DNA of 64,000 nt, taken from positions 1 through 64,000 of the forward strand of contig QZCP01000178.1 of NCBI GenBank assembly GCA_003956705.1, read 5' to 3'. The position numbers were made by a program, and so were the translations under genes. Below, piece after piece: positions 33,930-47,100 of the stretch. The stretch is from Brevipalpus yothersi (Eukaryota; Arthropoda; Arachnida; Trombidiformes; Tenuipalpidae). Below the pieces are notes generated by a model. It was not told where the DNA came from, searched no databases, and was given only the letters and a program-made list of their open reading frames with translations. Numbering within the stretch: position 1 is the first letter of the stretch; each line of letters begins with the position of its first letter.

Positions 33930-35747
33930 TCATTTTTCACGACCAACACTACGATGAAGATCCTTAGCTTTCTTCCAACAAGCGAGAAATACTGGATTAT
34001 GAATCCAGTTGATAATGATCACCATGAAAACATAGGCCAAAAACATTGCAAAACTTTTTCCATAGTTCATAAAATAATATTCTTTCCGAAACAATTCATT
34101 GACAAGTCTTCTTGAGTCATTGTTTTCTTTGACAAAATATTGATTCTCCTTCCACAATTCATCTGAGTCCACGGACTTCAGTAGATTTTCATCTTCAGAG
34201 ATTAGATTTGGAGCTTTTCCAAATAGACAATATTTCATACAAATGGTGTCAGTTAACACAACCAAATCATTGTCAACATTCAGCCATTCGAGTGTAGCCA
34301 CAGAATGATGCATCAAACTCTGATGACTGCTAGTCATTACTACAGTCTCATCAATCTCCACCAGCTCACTTGCTTTCTCGTGTACCTCCCATGGACAATG
34401 ATCCACACAAACTATTTGTTTGATTACAATCAAATCATTATCAACTGCTGGATCTTCAGTTGTGAGTACAGAATTGACCATCGACTTTGGATGCGTGATT
34501 ATCACCATTGCCGCTGAGTCATTTTTCATTTGCTCCATCTCACTTATACAGACCAAGCGACTTGCTTCTTCTCCTCTTTTTCCATCTTTACATTCTTTCT
34601 CTTGATCTTCTCCATCAGCAACCATGAGAGATTCGCTGGTAGTCAAATCGAAACGAGAACTCCTATCATCAGGCCGAGAAAATTCACCAGAGTGAGCTTG
34701 CCGCCAATTCCCACAGATCAGCATTGAAGTGGAACTTGAACCATTCGGATTCCTCGTCAAGTTGATTGAATAAAAACTTCCTCGATTCACTTCCATAGAA
34801 TTTCCATCATCGTCATTCCAGTTTCGATCACCATTTGATTGTATTTCATTAGCACCGAAACCATTGTCACTACCACTAGAACCATATCTGGTCCCAGAAT
34901 AACTCGCCTGTGGATAAATGTTTTGATCATTTTGCTCCTCTTCTTGAATTCTCAGCTCACATTCTCTAGCTATGTGCCCTTCATGGTCGCAATGGTAACA
35001 AACAGTTCTCTTTCTCATCGAGTTCTGATTGTTGGACTCATTCGGAGTATATTCCATTCTATCAATCAAAACTTTCATATCCTTTTTCAATTTTTTAATC
35101 ACTCTCATCGCTTCGTCATTGCTCCCATAATTCATTTGGACTTCATTTTGATCTCGATAAAAACATTCGACTCTCTGAGCTGCAATTACAAGTTCGTCAA
35201 TTGTTTGAAGGTCCATGATAGCAATCTTCTCTTTCAACTTGTCACTTAATCCTCTTCTGATGAAAAAGAGTTTTCTCACTTCATCCATATTCTTATCAAA
35301 CTTCTCACACAAATATTTCATTCAATAAATATACGCATAACTAGGTTCATTGATTCTTTGCTTATTATTCATTATTTGTTCGAAATATTTTGATGGGTAG
35401 TCTTGAGACACCATTACTCTCATCATTTCATTTCTCACTTTCTCATAAGTGTCCAAAAGTTTACCAGGACCGATCATATGTTTTGTTGCCTTATACCAAG
35501 CTTTAGCACCATCTTTCAAATAAATTGGAAGAGAGACCAAACGAGTGGAGTTCGTCCAGCCTAACCTAGTTGTTATGTCTTCATAGTTATCGAGCCAGTC
35601 GATCACATCATCGTTAATATGACTCCCAGAAAAATATGGAATAGAAAATTCATTGCCATGTCTAGTAGTAGCGGTAAAATTATTCAAATAATTATTTATC
35701 ATTTCGGAACTTTTCCTCAGCTTACAGCTGGCTAACAGGATAATCAA
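33930..35747 (-). pseudogene. Gag-only protein of element D with novel C-terminal region, one in-frame TGA
   Basis: Two ORFs in the same frame (35322-35747 and 33930-35321) are separated by a single TGA where element A has Arg (YIYRMK versus YIY*MK). The N-terminal part is a Ty3/gypsy capsid related to element A (DGAKAWYKATK, MVSQDY), followed by a CCHC knuckle (CYHCDHEGHIAREC) and a short stretch resembling the gag-protease linker (SESLMVADG versus CLMVAKE). There is no protease, RT or integrase. Instead, about 250 residues include two diverged copies of a ~55-residue module (each with a H-x(2)-S-M/L segment, VDNDL and a C-x(3)-C pair) and a C-terminal hydrophobic segment (MFLAYVFMVIIINWI). 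The element would need enzymes in trans. If the TGA is an error, the protein is about 605 aa. Confidence 0.82.
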
Positions 35748-37210
35748 GTAAATTAATTAGTTGAGATGCCCTTATTACTCATCGTCACAGACAACAGAAC
35801 CATTGAGATCACCTAAATTAAACCAAGAATGAAATGTGTATCACTTACACACACACAAGAAGAACAAAACTCAGTAACATTTAACTCAAATAATAAACTC
35901 AGAATAATTTCTCAGATTTCGTTCAATGGTTGACTGTGCTGTTGGACCAAAACTAGTAACACACACACATAATTTATTCGATAATCAACAAACTTCACCA
36001 AATTTTTTCTTTTGAATATTTACCCAAAATTACGATGCTGAGAATCGATGGTAGATTAGAAGGCAACTATCGTTCACATATCCATTCACTTGGATATGGA
36101 ACGACCAGAATGAGGAGACGAATGGATGAGAGAAAACAAATTCATCGAAATAAAATCAATCCCAGAGAGTTGGATCAACTTTTTTGAAGAAGAGAATGAT
36201 ACATCTGACAACATTAGATAATAGTTAGTGAACATAATTCATGGATCATTTCGAGTAGCGATCCGTATATTTTCTTCTAGTTAGCAACAATTTTGAAGGT
36301 TATCGTGACTATTTATTTTTCTTTCTTCAGCTATAAACCAGATAAGATTTTTCAAGTTAACAGTAGCTAGTTCTCCTAGTGTTTATTATGGATGCAAGTT
36401 TTGGATGAAACTCAAGGCTTCTTAGAGCTTAAAATAGGTTTTTGGAGCGATACCATTCACTTGGCTCAAGAATCACTCGACAACAACTTGAAGATTTCGT
36501 TATTCTATTTTGGATGATATCAACTTTCAACTCTTGCAACGCATTAACAATTTGTGTATCATCAAATTCGAGACCAATCATTTTCAACATTATTTGAATC
36601 ATATACATTTAAGAGAGAATCACTTGAAAACAAGAGTACACCAATTCACTAAGTTTGACATTCACAAATTGCCAAATATTTCACAGCTATGATTTAGTAC
36701 TGATATCTTTCTGATACACTTAATAGCCTAGTAATAATACGTATAAGTTGTGTGCAGTATATGTACGTATGCATTCACAACAACGGTCGAATTCAGATTC
36801 CATGAATTTATTTCTCAGATCAAGCACATTTTCATGTCCGAAGCCCTACTGAATATCTTGGAAATAGTTCATTAAGAAACACTCAAACCCAAATAAAACT
36901 TTCGAAGGAAAGTGTCATATTCAATTCATTCAAGTTAGACCAGTAAAATACCAACAAAACAATCACGATGATCAACGATGAGAATTTTTTACCCATTCAC
37001 TTGGGCTCATCTCCACCTTGGCGAAAATCATCACAACACATATTCAGGGAGAAATCTCATACTACTAACCTTTTTCATCAATTTTCTTGCCAAAACGAAT
37101 AAGATTTTATCACAAAACGGATTGAAACAATACCAGAATCAATATCAACAAAAAGATACGAATTTCAGAACAATGCAATCAAATTCACAATTCTTTCACA
37201 AGAACTTTCT
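35748..37210 (-). other. Leader of element D
   Basis: About 1.5 kb between the primer-binding site and gag with no ORF of interest. Confidence 0.55.
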
Positions 37211-37234
37211 GCTCGATCCTCACCGGAGGCTCCA
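37211..37234 (-). other. Primer-binding site of element D
   Basis: Minus strand TGGAGCCTCCGGTGAGGATC, three bases after the 5' LTR. It reads as the complement of a tRNA 3' end: CCA, U73, a 7-nt acceptor strand, then a T-arm ending in TCGATCC. I could not assign the tRNA with certainty. Confidence 0.75.
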
Positions 37235-37237
37235 AAA

Positions 37238-37455
37238 TGCAACATGAAATCATGTTACTCGTTCAGAAGATCGAGCAGAAGTGTTATTATTAACTGAATT
37301 CCAAGATCTTATACATTGAAAGAGAGAGAAACACATACAGAGAGAGAGAGACATACATACAGAGAGATAAACATTTCATCTTCCAACTCTTCCAAGGTTA
37401 GAAACACTTGCCAACATTCCTCAGCTCAAACTTCGAAGTCTATTTTCGACTTACA
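37238..37455 (-). mobile_element. 5' LTR (218 bp) of gag-only element D
   Basis: Near-identical to 33385-33602. The outer flanks (GCAAA at 33380-33384, TACAT at 37456-37460) do not match, so there is no visible target-site duplication. Confidence 0.93.
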
Positions 37456-37471
37456 TACATGTATCTTCATA

Positions 37472-38699
37472 CAAGGTATTTCCGAGTGATATGATGTATT
37501 TGATGTAGGCACTCATATCTGGAGAACCTCCCAGAAAAATCTGAGAATCTTTCAATAGCGTTCAGCAAAAAAGTGTAATATTTGGTTGCAAGGAATTCTG
37601 AGGGAGTCCGATGAATTTTCAGAATGGATAACAGGGTCCAAAATAAGGATTTTTCATACCTCAGCTGGTGAGCAAAGTTCCAACAAAAGGAGGACACTTT
37701 CCAAATTCTCATGGAGAACTACATCAGATGAAGTTGATCCAAAATCGAGATAGAAAATGAGGGAGCTGAGAGCTTGGCTTCTAAGCTCATCTATGGAGAT
37801 CTTGAGCGTAAGAAATGCTGTCCTGACAACCTGAAAATACTTCTAACCCCTGATTAACCTAATTCTCATCTCTGTGGTTAGAGGTTGATAGAGTAAAACT
37901 CCTAAAGACGACGATTTATTTGCCCCAGCTAGCCTCACTTCCATCTCAACCTTTGACCTATCATAAAACTTGTCTCAGTGGTTTTCCGAGCAAGCATTTG
38001 ATTCAAGAGAGCTGATTGATGTCCTCTGATGAAACGTGTCCTTTATTCATTCCCGATTCACTGAATCCCCTGATAACAAGAGGGGTCATGAATGGGATAA
38101 TCATGCTCAGTAATAGGGTTGTCAAGCCTTTAAAAAGCCGAAGAAGGATGTACAAAGGTTCAATTCATTGAGGTAAGTAGCTTGAGTTTTTCTTCTTTGC
38201 GAGCCTGAGGCGAGAGTCTCAACCGCACTCAAGCTGTCAAGTAGGAGGGAAATGAAATTATGAGTTTTAATGATTCAGGTCCAAAAAAGGATTCCCAGAC
38301 CGGAAATCAGTCTGATCTGTAATTTTGAATCTATCTCACCTCTCGGATGGCGCAGAAAAGCCCCTGGGTGGGATAAATAGTGATTGTTTCAACGTTTGAT
38401 TTCGCACTTCCTCATCTCTTATTTTATCGGTTCCGGATCAACTTCATCAGATGTAATTTTTCACGAGAATTCCAAGAGTGTCCTCGCTTTGTTGAAACTT
38501 TGCCCACCAGCTGAGGTATCTAGGATCCTTATTTTTGAGCCTGTTATCGATTCTGAAAATTTATCGGACTCCCTCAAAAATCATGGCAAACAAATCTCAC
38601 ACATTCTCACTGTATGGTATTGGAGGAATTTTCAGATTTTTCGAAGGGTTCCCGAGAAATAAGCGTCTCGAATCCGTTATATTACCCGGGAATACCTTG
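37472..38699. mobile_element. Divergent Tc1-type MITE (1228 bp)
   Basis: Inverted ends CAAGGTATTTCC / GGAATACCTTG, with ~320-bp inverted repeats related to those at 6218-7453. TA precedes the left end (37470-37471); the right flank is TG, consistent with age. Confidence 0.85.
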
Positions 38700-38992
38700 T
38701 GGAGAGATATTTTTCCTGACGTCCCCGTTTTCAAATCAACCTCTTTACTCATGGGAATGTTTTATTTTTTTTCATAGTGAAATATCTTAGGATTGATCGC
38801 TGTCATCTCCTCGCTAAAACCACGTAATTTATAGCTGCAGAGGCTCTTCATTCTGGAGCTTCCGTACCAGACTTCGCTGAACTGATGTATCTGATAGGAA
38901 TTCGTATCCCGAATCAGAGCTCACATTGAGGCAAGACCCGTACTCTACGTGGAATTTTCCAGAGCATGCATGAATATTGATGTTCCAAGAAT

Positions 38993-40873
38993 TTGGTTGG
39001 AATTATCTGGCTTTTCCTGGTATTTGGATGGATTTCCTGTGCTTATAAGCTATTAATTCTGATCAGAATCAAATTGCTCGTTCAAATCACAATTCCACTC
39101 ATATACGAGATTCACTCAGAGAGATTCAAAGCTGAAAATAATAGAGGGATCCAGAAATTTAAAATTTTCTTTGTAAAAATGACAGATCCATCTCCACGAC
39201 TTTCCAAATTGCTAAACTTGGTGAAGCAATTAGTCTTAGTTCCAGCTAAAATTATCCTTCCAGTAATTTCATTTATCTGTGTTCCAATAGACAAAACGGT
39301 GAGATACATGAACTATGTTAGGAAGATGCGTAGATTACCATGCATCAAGAAGCCTCAATTTTTGATTGGTAATCTTCAAGAGATATGGTTGAATCGCTGT
39401 GAGTATGATTTAAACAAATAATCAAGCCTTCATGACCTTGAATGGTCTCAATTTCATAGCGAGAATGGTAGAATATACTCTCTCTCGAGCCATGGATGCG
39501 AATAGAGGCAGTGGATTCTTCGTTGAATGGTTTTCCTATTATCCAGTTGTGTTTATCACCTCATGGAGATACACACGGGTAAATAAATGTGGGATACTGT
39601 GAGCATATACTGGTTGTAATCTTGAATTTATTCCTTTCAAAACAAGGAAATACTGGGGAATAGAGAATTCCTAAGCCGTGGATGGCCTGCAGAGAGATTA
39701 TTAGGGGGTGTGAATGGCCTTGTTTCCCTCAAGGATGGTAAATGGAGAACTCATAGAAACTTGATTGCGCCCTCATTTGGGCCAAGAATAATTGAAGGCT
39801 TCATTCCTACCATAATCAAGCATGTTCGATTCATATTGGCAGAGCTTGAGGAAACTGAGGGCAAAATAATCGAACCTCTGAGCATCTTGGAAGAACAGGT
39901 GCTCTCAATCGTATTGAAGACATCGATGGGTCTGGAAAATGGCTTACCCATTGAGGATGAGAAGGACCTGAGGAACTGTTTCAGAAGGTTACTCAAATAT
40001 GATGCGAATTTTCCTGGAAAGGTGAATGAAGTTATCACATACATTCGCAATTGGATTGGAGAGAGAGTTGATGCTAAAGCTAGATTGATTGATTATGCTT
40101 CTCGGATCATGGATTCACGTCTGAAATCATTAACACCAATGCCATCAGACTCAAATGACTACATTCGCTCTCGAAAATTCAACAAATCATTCTTAGATAG
40201 CCTCCTAGAGGGGACGATTGAGACAAAGGGAGATGGAAAGCCTCTTATCAACCATGAGGATATCGTAAGTGAGTTGATCACTATTATGGGAGCAAGCTAT
40301 GAAACACTGATCACTTCTTCAATGTGGTTTCTGCATAATATGGCGTGTAATCCAGATGTTCAAGAGAAGCTCTACCAGGAGATTGTCGATTTTGATGTGA
40401 AAAACCATTGCATAACCATCGAGCAGATCAATCAGTTGACTTATTTAGACCAATGTGTGAAGGAGAATCTCAGAATTAATCCTCCTATCACCACCACACC
40501 AAGGAAGACTAGTAGAGATATCGAACTGGATGGCTATGCAGTCCCTGTGGACACTTTAATTATGACATCAATCTTCTCGATCCACCATGACCCACAAGTA
40601 TACGTCGACCCAGAGAAATTTGATCCTTCTCGATTTGAGCTTGATAATTTTGCTAGAATGCCTCCAGGATCTTATATCCCATTTGGAGATGGTCCAAGAT
40701 GATGTATCGGAGAACGATTAGCTCTACTGGAATTGAAACTTCTTGTTGCTAGCATCATCAAGAGATTTTTAGTGACTCCTGGAGAAATCAATGATGTTGA
40801 AGCATCGATTCTTGCATTCAACAAGCCAATGTCTCCGTTGAGATTCCATTTCACTCCGAGAGATGATATTTGA
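38993..40873 (+). pseudogene. Cytochrome P450, interrupted by TGA at the heme cysteine
   Basis: Microsomal P450 monooxygenase read from three exons: 38993-39398 (hydrophobic N-terminal anchor), 39460-39578 and 39647-40873, with introns of 61 and 68 nt and phases that fit. Motifs: WRTHR (helix C, ~39743), GASYET (helix I position), ENLR (ExxR, 40463-40474), PEKFDPSRF, and PFGDGPR-stop-CIGERLALLELK. The TGA (40700-40702) occupies the variable residue just before the invariant heme-ligand Cys; downstream codons are well kept to a proper stop at 40873. No ATG was found in frame upstream of 38993 (an in-frame TGA is at 38978), so the true start may lie on an upstream exon or be lost. Clan not assigned. 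It is either a young pseudogene or a sequence error. Confidence 0.85.
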
Positions 40874-41526
40874 ACTCCATCAGATATTTTGTGTCTCATC
40901 TCGATCCTTCTTTTCTTGCGGAACTAGTTTATTGAAAGCTTTCTCCAGATATTAACATGATATAACCCATCACTGATTGCTCCCTTATATAGAGTCAAGA
41001 ATTTGGATACTTTTTGATTTGAATACTTTCTAATTCTTCTCTTAAAATCATACGCGAAGCATAGCCAGCAATGTCAATGAGTAAATTTTCAGCTTCAGGG
41101 AATGAGCTGGGCTACATACTTATATCTCTAACACATTTCTGAGCCAATAATTTTCGGCAACGAGATAAAGAAATTCAATACTTTTTGACCACCTCATCTT
41201 GATGAAAAAAGTCCGATGAGACCATTGTATGACCATTGTAATCATCTTTAATCACTAACCTAACCTGATTTCTGCTCCTGATAGATGAAGATTCTGAAAC
41301 AATCGAACTTATTTTGTGGGATTGGGTTTTCAAATATTATCGAATTTTTCTACCTCGTTACAAGAATTATCAGCTCAGAAATGCGCGAGAGATTAGGGAG
41401 GTACCCTGAACTCATTTTTGAGGCTGTAAACAGACAGGAGGAGGGAGTTTGAACCATGGAAATTATCATTTGCTTTTCAGATAAAAAATCATACACGATC
41501 AATTATCAAAGAAGATAATCATTCAA

Positions 41527-42035
41527 AAGGACAATGTCCATTCTTCATTGGAAAACTGCCTTTGCTCAGATTTCGATAAAACTTCCTTATCATATGTGAT
41601 CAGGTATGATGAGACCAAAAAACCAGTTTAAAACTCTGTATGACTCATACTTCCAGGGATAGAGCCATTTCCTCTATTTTTGCTATCTTGGCAACGAGCA
41701 ATTGTATCGAAATAAGAATGGTATCGTTTGAATTCTTATCAAAAATATGATAAGATGAAAAGTTTTTCATTGTATTCGAAGGATGATAAGACAATTAAAA
41801 ATAGATCATTATTCTCTGGAAAAACTAGATTTGAAACCAGAATGGTGTAAACATTATCATATCTCTTATACCTGATAAGATAAGTCTGCATATGAACCGT
41901 GAAGGAGATTCATGCGCAATCTGGTCAGAAATCGATATTTTATTTTTGCGAAAAAACTGGGCGGGAGTCCAAAAAAATGATAAAATTATTTTAGTTGTCA
42001 TATTTGATTAGATAAGATAAGGTATATTTCATGCT
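41527..42035. repeat. Diverged copy of the 12235-13083 TIR element
   Basis: Shares AGGACAATG, AAACTGCC, CTCAGATTTC and similar blocks in order with 12235-12860. The right inverted end is not evident. Confidence 0.55.
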
Positions 42036-42049
42036 CAAAAATCAATATA

Positions 42050-42884
42050 CAGGGTGTAACATAAACATTTCCCACTTTTCATTTCATTATATTTCTTGAT
42101 AACAATGAGTCACAGCCATGAAACTTGGTAAATATGCAGATAAAACATTAAATTTTTCTTTGACGTATCATTGAATTAGAATTTGGCAGTTCACTGGTAG
42201 CGAGATGAGGTCAATGTTCAATTAGACGGTTTTTGAGCTTTATTCAACTTCAATTGCCTGCATCTCTGAGGTTGATAAAGTTAGAGATTTTTTAATAGCA
42301 GTTTTGGAATTCTCGTTGATGGATCACTTGGATTGGACAGGATTGAGGACTCATCAATCGGAAAAAATTAAATCTTACCATGCTATCAGCACTAAAGGAA
42401 CTTCTAAACTCGAAAAATCATTTTTTCGCCACATATCTTACTCATGAGATTATTCAATGGCTCAGAAGTCAGGGAAAAAATCTTCAGATTTCATAGAAGA
42501 ATCATCAAATCAGTCAAATGACTTAATTTTCTAAAACCGAGGTGAAAACTAGATTCTTGGTGCAGATTCGATCCATCCCAGCTCGATTTGATCTCGTAAT
42601 TACATACAGTTGTTAGAATCAGTATCAACATCAAGAATTCGGGGAGAATCCTCAACTCCCGATCAAACTCAGCTCACAGGAGATATTGATCAGATTTGCT
42701 CTGTGCTCAGACTCAATCGTGTAGAATTAGGAGATGAAGACTGCGAAATTTTGATCTCATGATATGTCAAAAAAATTCTATCGTTCATCTGCATGTCTGC
42801 CAAGTTTCATGGCTGTGACTCATTGTTATCAAGAAATATAATGAAATGAAAAGTGGGACATGTTCATGTTCATGTTACACCCTG
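42050..42884. mobile_element. Tc1-type MITE, 835 bp
   Basis: Ends CAGGGTGTAACAT...ATGTTACACCCTG, TA at 42048-42049 and 42885-42886. The inverted repeats include ATATTTCTTGATAACAATGAGTC near both ends. Distinct subfamily from the 1.24-kb MITEs. Confidence 0.9.
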
Positions 42885-42886
42885 TA

Positions 42887-44186
42887 TATTCTGAGGGAAA
42901 ATTCAGAGAGCTATTAGATGAGAAAAGATTCTTTACAGTTCCAAGAATTTTCGGTGAGTTTTGCTCAATTATCCACTATGGAGCCTCATATTGTAGTGTG
43001 GATATGATTTCTCGAGCTTGATCTAATGATGACATTACATCTACTCATGGTGAAGAATCCGAAAATGTGCTCCCCTCCAAGATCGGTCAGCACTGTAAAT
43101 TCACCATTGTAAGATGCGCCTGCTCTTTTTCAGCGACAAGTGAATGCAAACTCGGTTAGTTCAATTAATGAAGAAGCTAAAGTTCCGAAAAAATCTCAGA
43201 CTATGCGAGTATTCATCTCAATGATTCGAAGCCCAAAACTGTAGTTCTCTTCATGGATTCTCATATTCGAAAGAGAAAACATGGAATGAGTGACGAGATA
43301 AAAAAACAGAAGCACCTTGATGAAACGAGAAATAGCAGTTTTAGAGAAACGTTCCCTAAGAATGAGGTTCTGATTGGAAACTCCTGGAAGAGAGAATACA
43401 CTCCATCGAGCATCTTGAAAAATGATTAATGGAGAATCGCTTAGAGGATTATTTCTAGGATTCTGTTCTAGAAACGGAATCAGCCTGAGAAACTATTCTA
43501 TTTGTTTCCAAAGGTGGTTTCCAGTAGAGATAGGGGAAAGATGGAATGAAAAATTCTCAACTTCCCTCTCGCTTCCTAGAATCTTTTGATAGAATGGGCT
43601 TTGGCTCTCATTCCGAGTAGGAGGGTCACTAGAAGCCCCATCAATAATTAGAATCTGTTGAGTGGGTACATGGATAAATTATCGAAAATTGAAAGTTTCA
43701 AGGAAGTGAATTTAATTGTGGTTATTCATCAACCTCACTCGTCTCGACATCAGCCATCAGATGGAAAGATAGTCATCAAAGCCGAAGATAGTTCTAACGA
43801 TCTCTCGAAATTGAAGAAATAAGCACATTAAACTCCATGTGGTGCCTGGAGGATCGATGCCTGAATGAAAACCATGACTACATGTATCCAGTAGGAGTAC
43901 CATTCCGTGTCAATTGCCAGAATGTAGGGTACTACATCATGTTTGGCTCTTCGAATTGCAGATCATCAACCTTATGTGCTCCTATTGGGAGAGTCTCAAG
44001 ATTGTGTAATCCAAACGCCGACAAATCTCTCCCCAATTTTACTTTCAATTCTCACTCAGCTCTCTAGGTGACTGTACTCCCCATCCTGTAAGTTTCATCC
44101 GGTGTGAATTGGGCTTATACTTTTCCTGTTTCCACAATTTTGCACCGGATCATTGATCATCTAAGCTTGATTGTGAATATATCACG
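42887..44186. other. 1.3 kb with one small Cys-rich ORF
   Basis: Only a plus-strand ORF at 43837-44067 (76 codons, 7 Cys, starts MWCLEDRCLNENHDY) stands out. It has no recognisable family, no clear signal peptide and no confirmed splice sites. It could be a stray exon or chance. Confidence 0.3.
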
Positions 44187-47100
44187 ATGAATATTGCTTG
44201 GTTCGTACTGATATTCATGATTATCAGATCTGAAAGCTTATCTGAGGGTTCAAAATTTCAGTATGAAATAGAGAATAAAAATGAGACGTTCCATAGACAG
44301 CATGACCTCATCCTCTCTGGATTTGGTAGTGTTTTGTGGAACTACCTTGCGGATTATCATGAGCAAAGGTTCACTACAAATTCTTCGAATAAGTGCTTGG
44401 AGAACTTCCAAGCTGTGTTGTCTGATGGCACTGAATCTTCTCTAAGGTGTAAGTATTGAGTGATTAAAGCTTAAATTTTTGTTATATAGACCAGAAAACT
44501 TATGCTTTCCATTCTTATTGAGCAATAAGATTAGTGAACTTTGACAGTGGCTCAAAATTTCTCCATTGAGAGACTGTTTCCATCAATTTTTTTCCCAGTG
44601 ATGACTTCTTCTGGCCATTTCCCTAAAAACTTCTTCAAAGGGGCTCAAACAGATTTTGGCAACTATGATCAATGTTTAGAAGTTGATGGGATGATTGAAC
44701 ATGGTTCCAGGAGATTGAGGAGCCAATATTGTCTTGCATATTTGGAAAAAAGTTCCCCAGATGACTCGGTAAGATCTTTATTCTTTAATGAGCTTCAACT
44801 AACTCAAGTGAATGAATTATCAGATTGGAACTTCATCTTTGGTCATTGGATTCTGTTTCCCTTCTCAATATAAACCGAATGATCTTGAGATCATTATTAA
44901 GGAAGGTAATCTCTTCGAATATGATTCCAGAGAACCCAGCTAATTAAACTTTAGGAATGCATGATTCATAGTTGATGGCTAAGTATTTGATGGTGGACCA
45001 CTGTTGGCCCTCGTGCCTAGATTGATAACATCTCAGAAAGAAGACTCAGAAAAAGAGGCTTCCAGCTGAGCTCAACCGTGCATCAGAGCTCATGGCCTTC
45101 CAGTGAATGTTGATTGCTCATAGATAGGGCAATTCAAGTTCATCAAGGTCCTCTGTGATGGATTTCTAGACAATGTTTCTCGGAATAGAACCACTGGTGG
45201 GATGAGGTTGTGCATCTCAATATCATAGGATCTTGAAATTCTGAGAAAGAAGAAGTAGAGTTTGTAAGACGGGTGCAAGCTTATTCGTGAACAAGCAGCT
45301 AAAAGATGACCCGAGTAGTTACATGATTTCTCCAACCAATAATGAATCTCAATTTTTATCAGCTCTCAAGCCTTTTTTCTGGAAGCTTGGAAAGCCACTC
45401 TCATGTCATAAGAATCGGAGTTGGTTTCAAAGAATTGAGAAGGCATCGCAGCTAGAGAAAATTTGCTTGTAAGTCAATGTCTGCCCTGGTCAAATGAGGA
45501 ACATGATTCCTCTTTTCAACAGTCAATCAATCATTTGGTAGACTCAGAAATTAAGATTCACCATCACACTAATTTTATCGATTGCAGAATTTTCTTGTGC
45601 CTACATGCAACTCACATTCTCATTGCAACTATCCTGGATTTTGTTTGCACCTTCTTGAGAATATCTCAAGAAAATTTTCTGCTGAAGTTGTTCCAATGTT
45701 TTTCCATCAGAAAATCATTGAAATTACTTTTGGAGAAACCAGCTGATGGACGCTCAACATTGTCTGACAAGTTGAGAATTACTTCCCATATTGTAGAAAT
45801 AGTATTGCACACTATTTCTCTAGTTTTTTCCTGGCATCAGATTATTGGTCTACCGTTCCACAGAAGTAAGAATCATTAGGTGAAAATCGCTACGATATAT
45901 GTATATCGAAATTTGACAACAGATCGAAATCGGAGTGGGAGTCTTCAGTAGCTAATCTTAGTTACCAGCCAAATCAAAATGAAACTTATACAACTTATAT
46001 GTAGAGTTATTGCCATGAAAACAGAAGTCATGATGGATAGAACATTAGAGATTGCGAAAGCTTTCAATCATTACCTCAACTAGCCTCGCTCTCATTTGAG
46101 CTCTAGCAAAGATCTTCTTACTAGCTTTACAAAATGTGAGATAATCTGAACTCTGGATTGGGACAAACATTTCTCTGGCCGTTTAGCTAAGATCTCAAAT
46201 GGTTCTTGAGAATGCTCAAATTATCATGTACAGGAGGGAGATATACAAAGGCTAGTCCAGAAAACTATGATGGAAAAATAATTATTTTCATTTCTCTTTG
46301 ACTCAATTCTGAGATGAAAACAGATCAATAAGGTTCGACAGTGAATTTTTTCCCGTTCAAGAATGGCTGGAAGAAGAGTCTGGTTCCGTTTTGTTGAGAT
46401 GGGCAGTACAGCCATTATTAAACACCTGGTATTCAGAAGGATTAATCATACTTGGGTGAGTATGATTGAGTTGCATTGGTTTATTCTCTCATCGAATCAC
46501 TGTTGCAAGCAAAATGAAGAATGAGGTCTGACTGAGTCCATGGAGACACATCTTAATAGATAAATTGACAAGCTCTACTCCACGGTTATACAGAGCTCCA
46601 TGGTTATACCATTATTTCATGCCACATTGAAATGAATACATTCATCTGGATGAGAATTGATTGAAATTGAATAATAATCATTACAGAGGTACTACCTGGC
46701 TGGTGGGTATGTGGAAGAAGACAACAGACAAGTCACCTGTTTGTACATATGCATTCTCTATTCTCACCAAAATTCTCAAGTAAGTGGAATGTCGTATCAA
46801 TCATGGTTCATTCGGTGGATTTCCATTTTAGGCTTTTCTTTCCGTTGCTGATCTTGACATGTTTCGAAATTACACTCCCCCTTCTTGGTTCTGGTCCTGC
46901 TTATGAATCCTTCATCGCATCCAGATCAGAGCGATGTACCACGACTTTTATATACTCTCTATTCTATCTATCAAACCTAGTCCCAAGACCTGATGCAACG
47001 GTGTAGTGGTGATAAGTTTTTGATATGTCATGATCTGATTTTTCTGTTCACTCAACAGTGTGCAACGTTTACATGGAGCATAAGTGTGGAAATTCAATTG

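Noticed and set aside
40700..40702. Selenocysteine at the P450 TGA
   Set aside because: P450s use Cys one codon later, which is present; no reason to expect Sec at a variable position.
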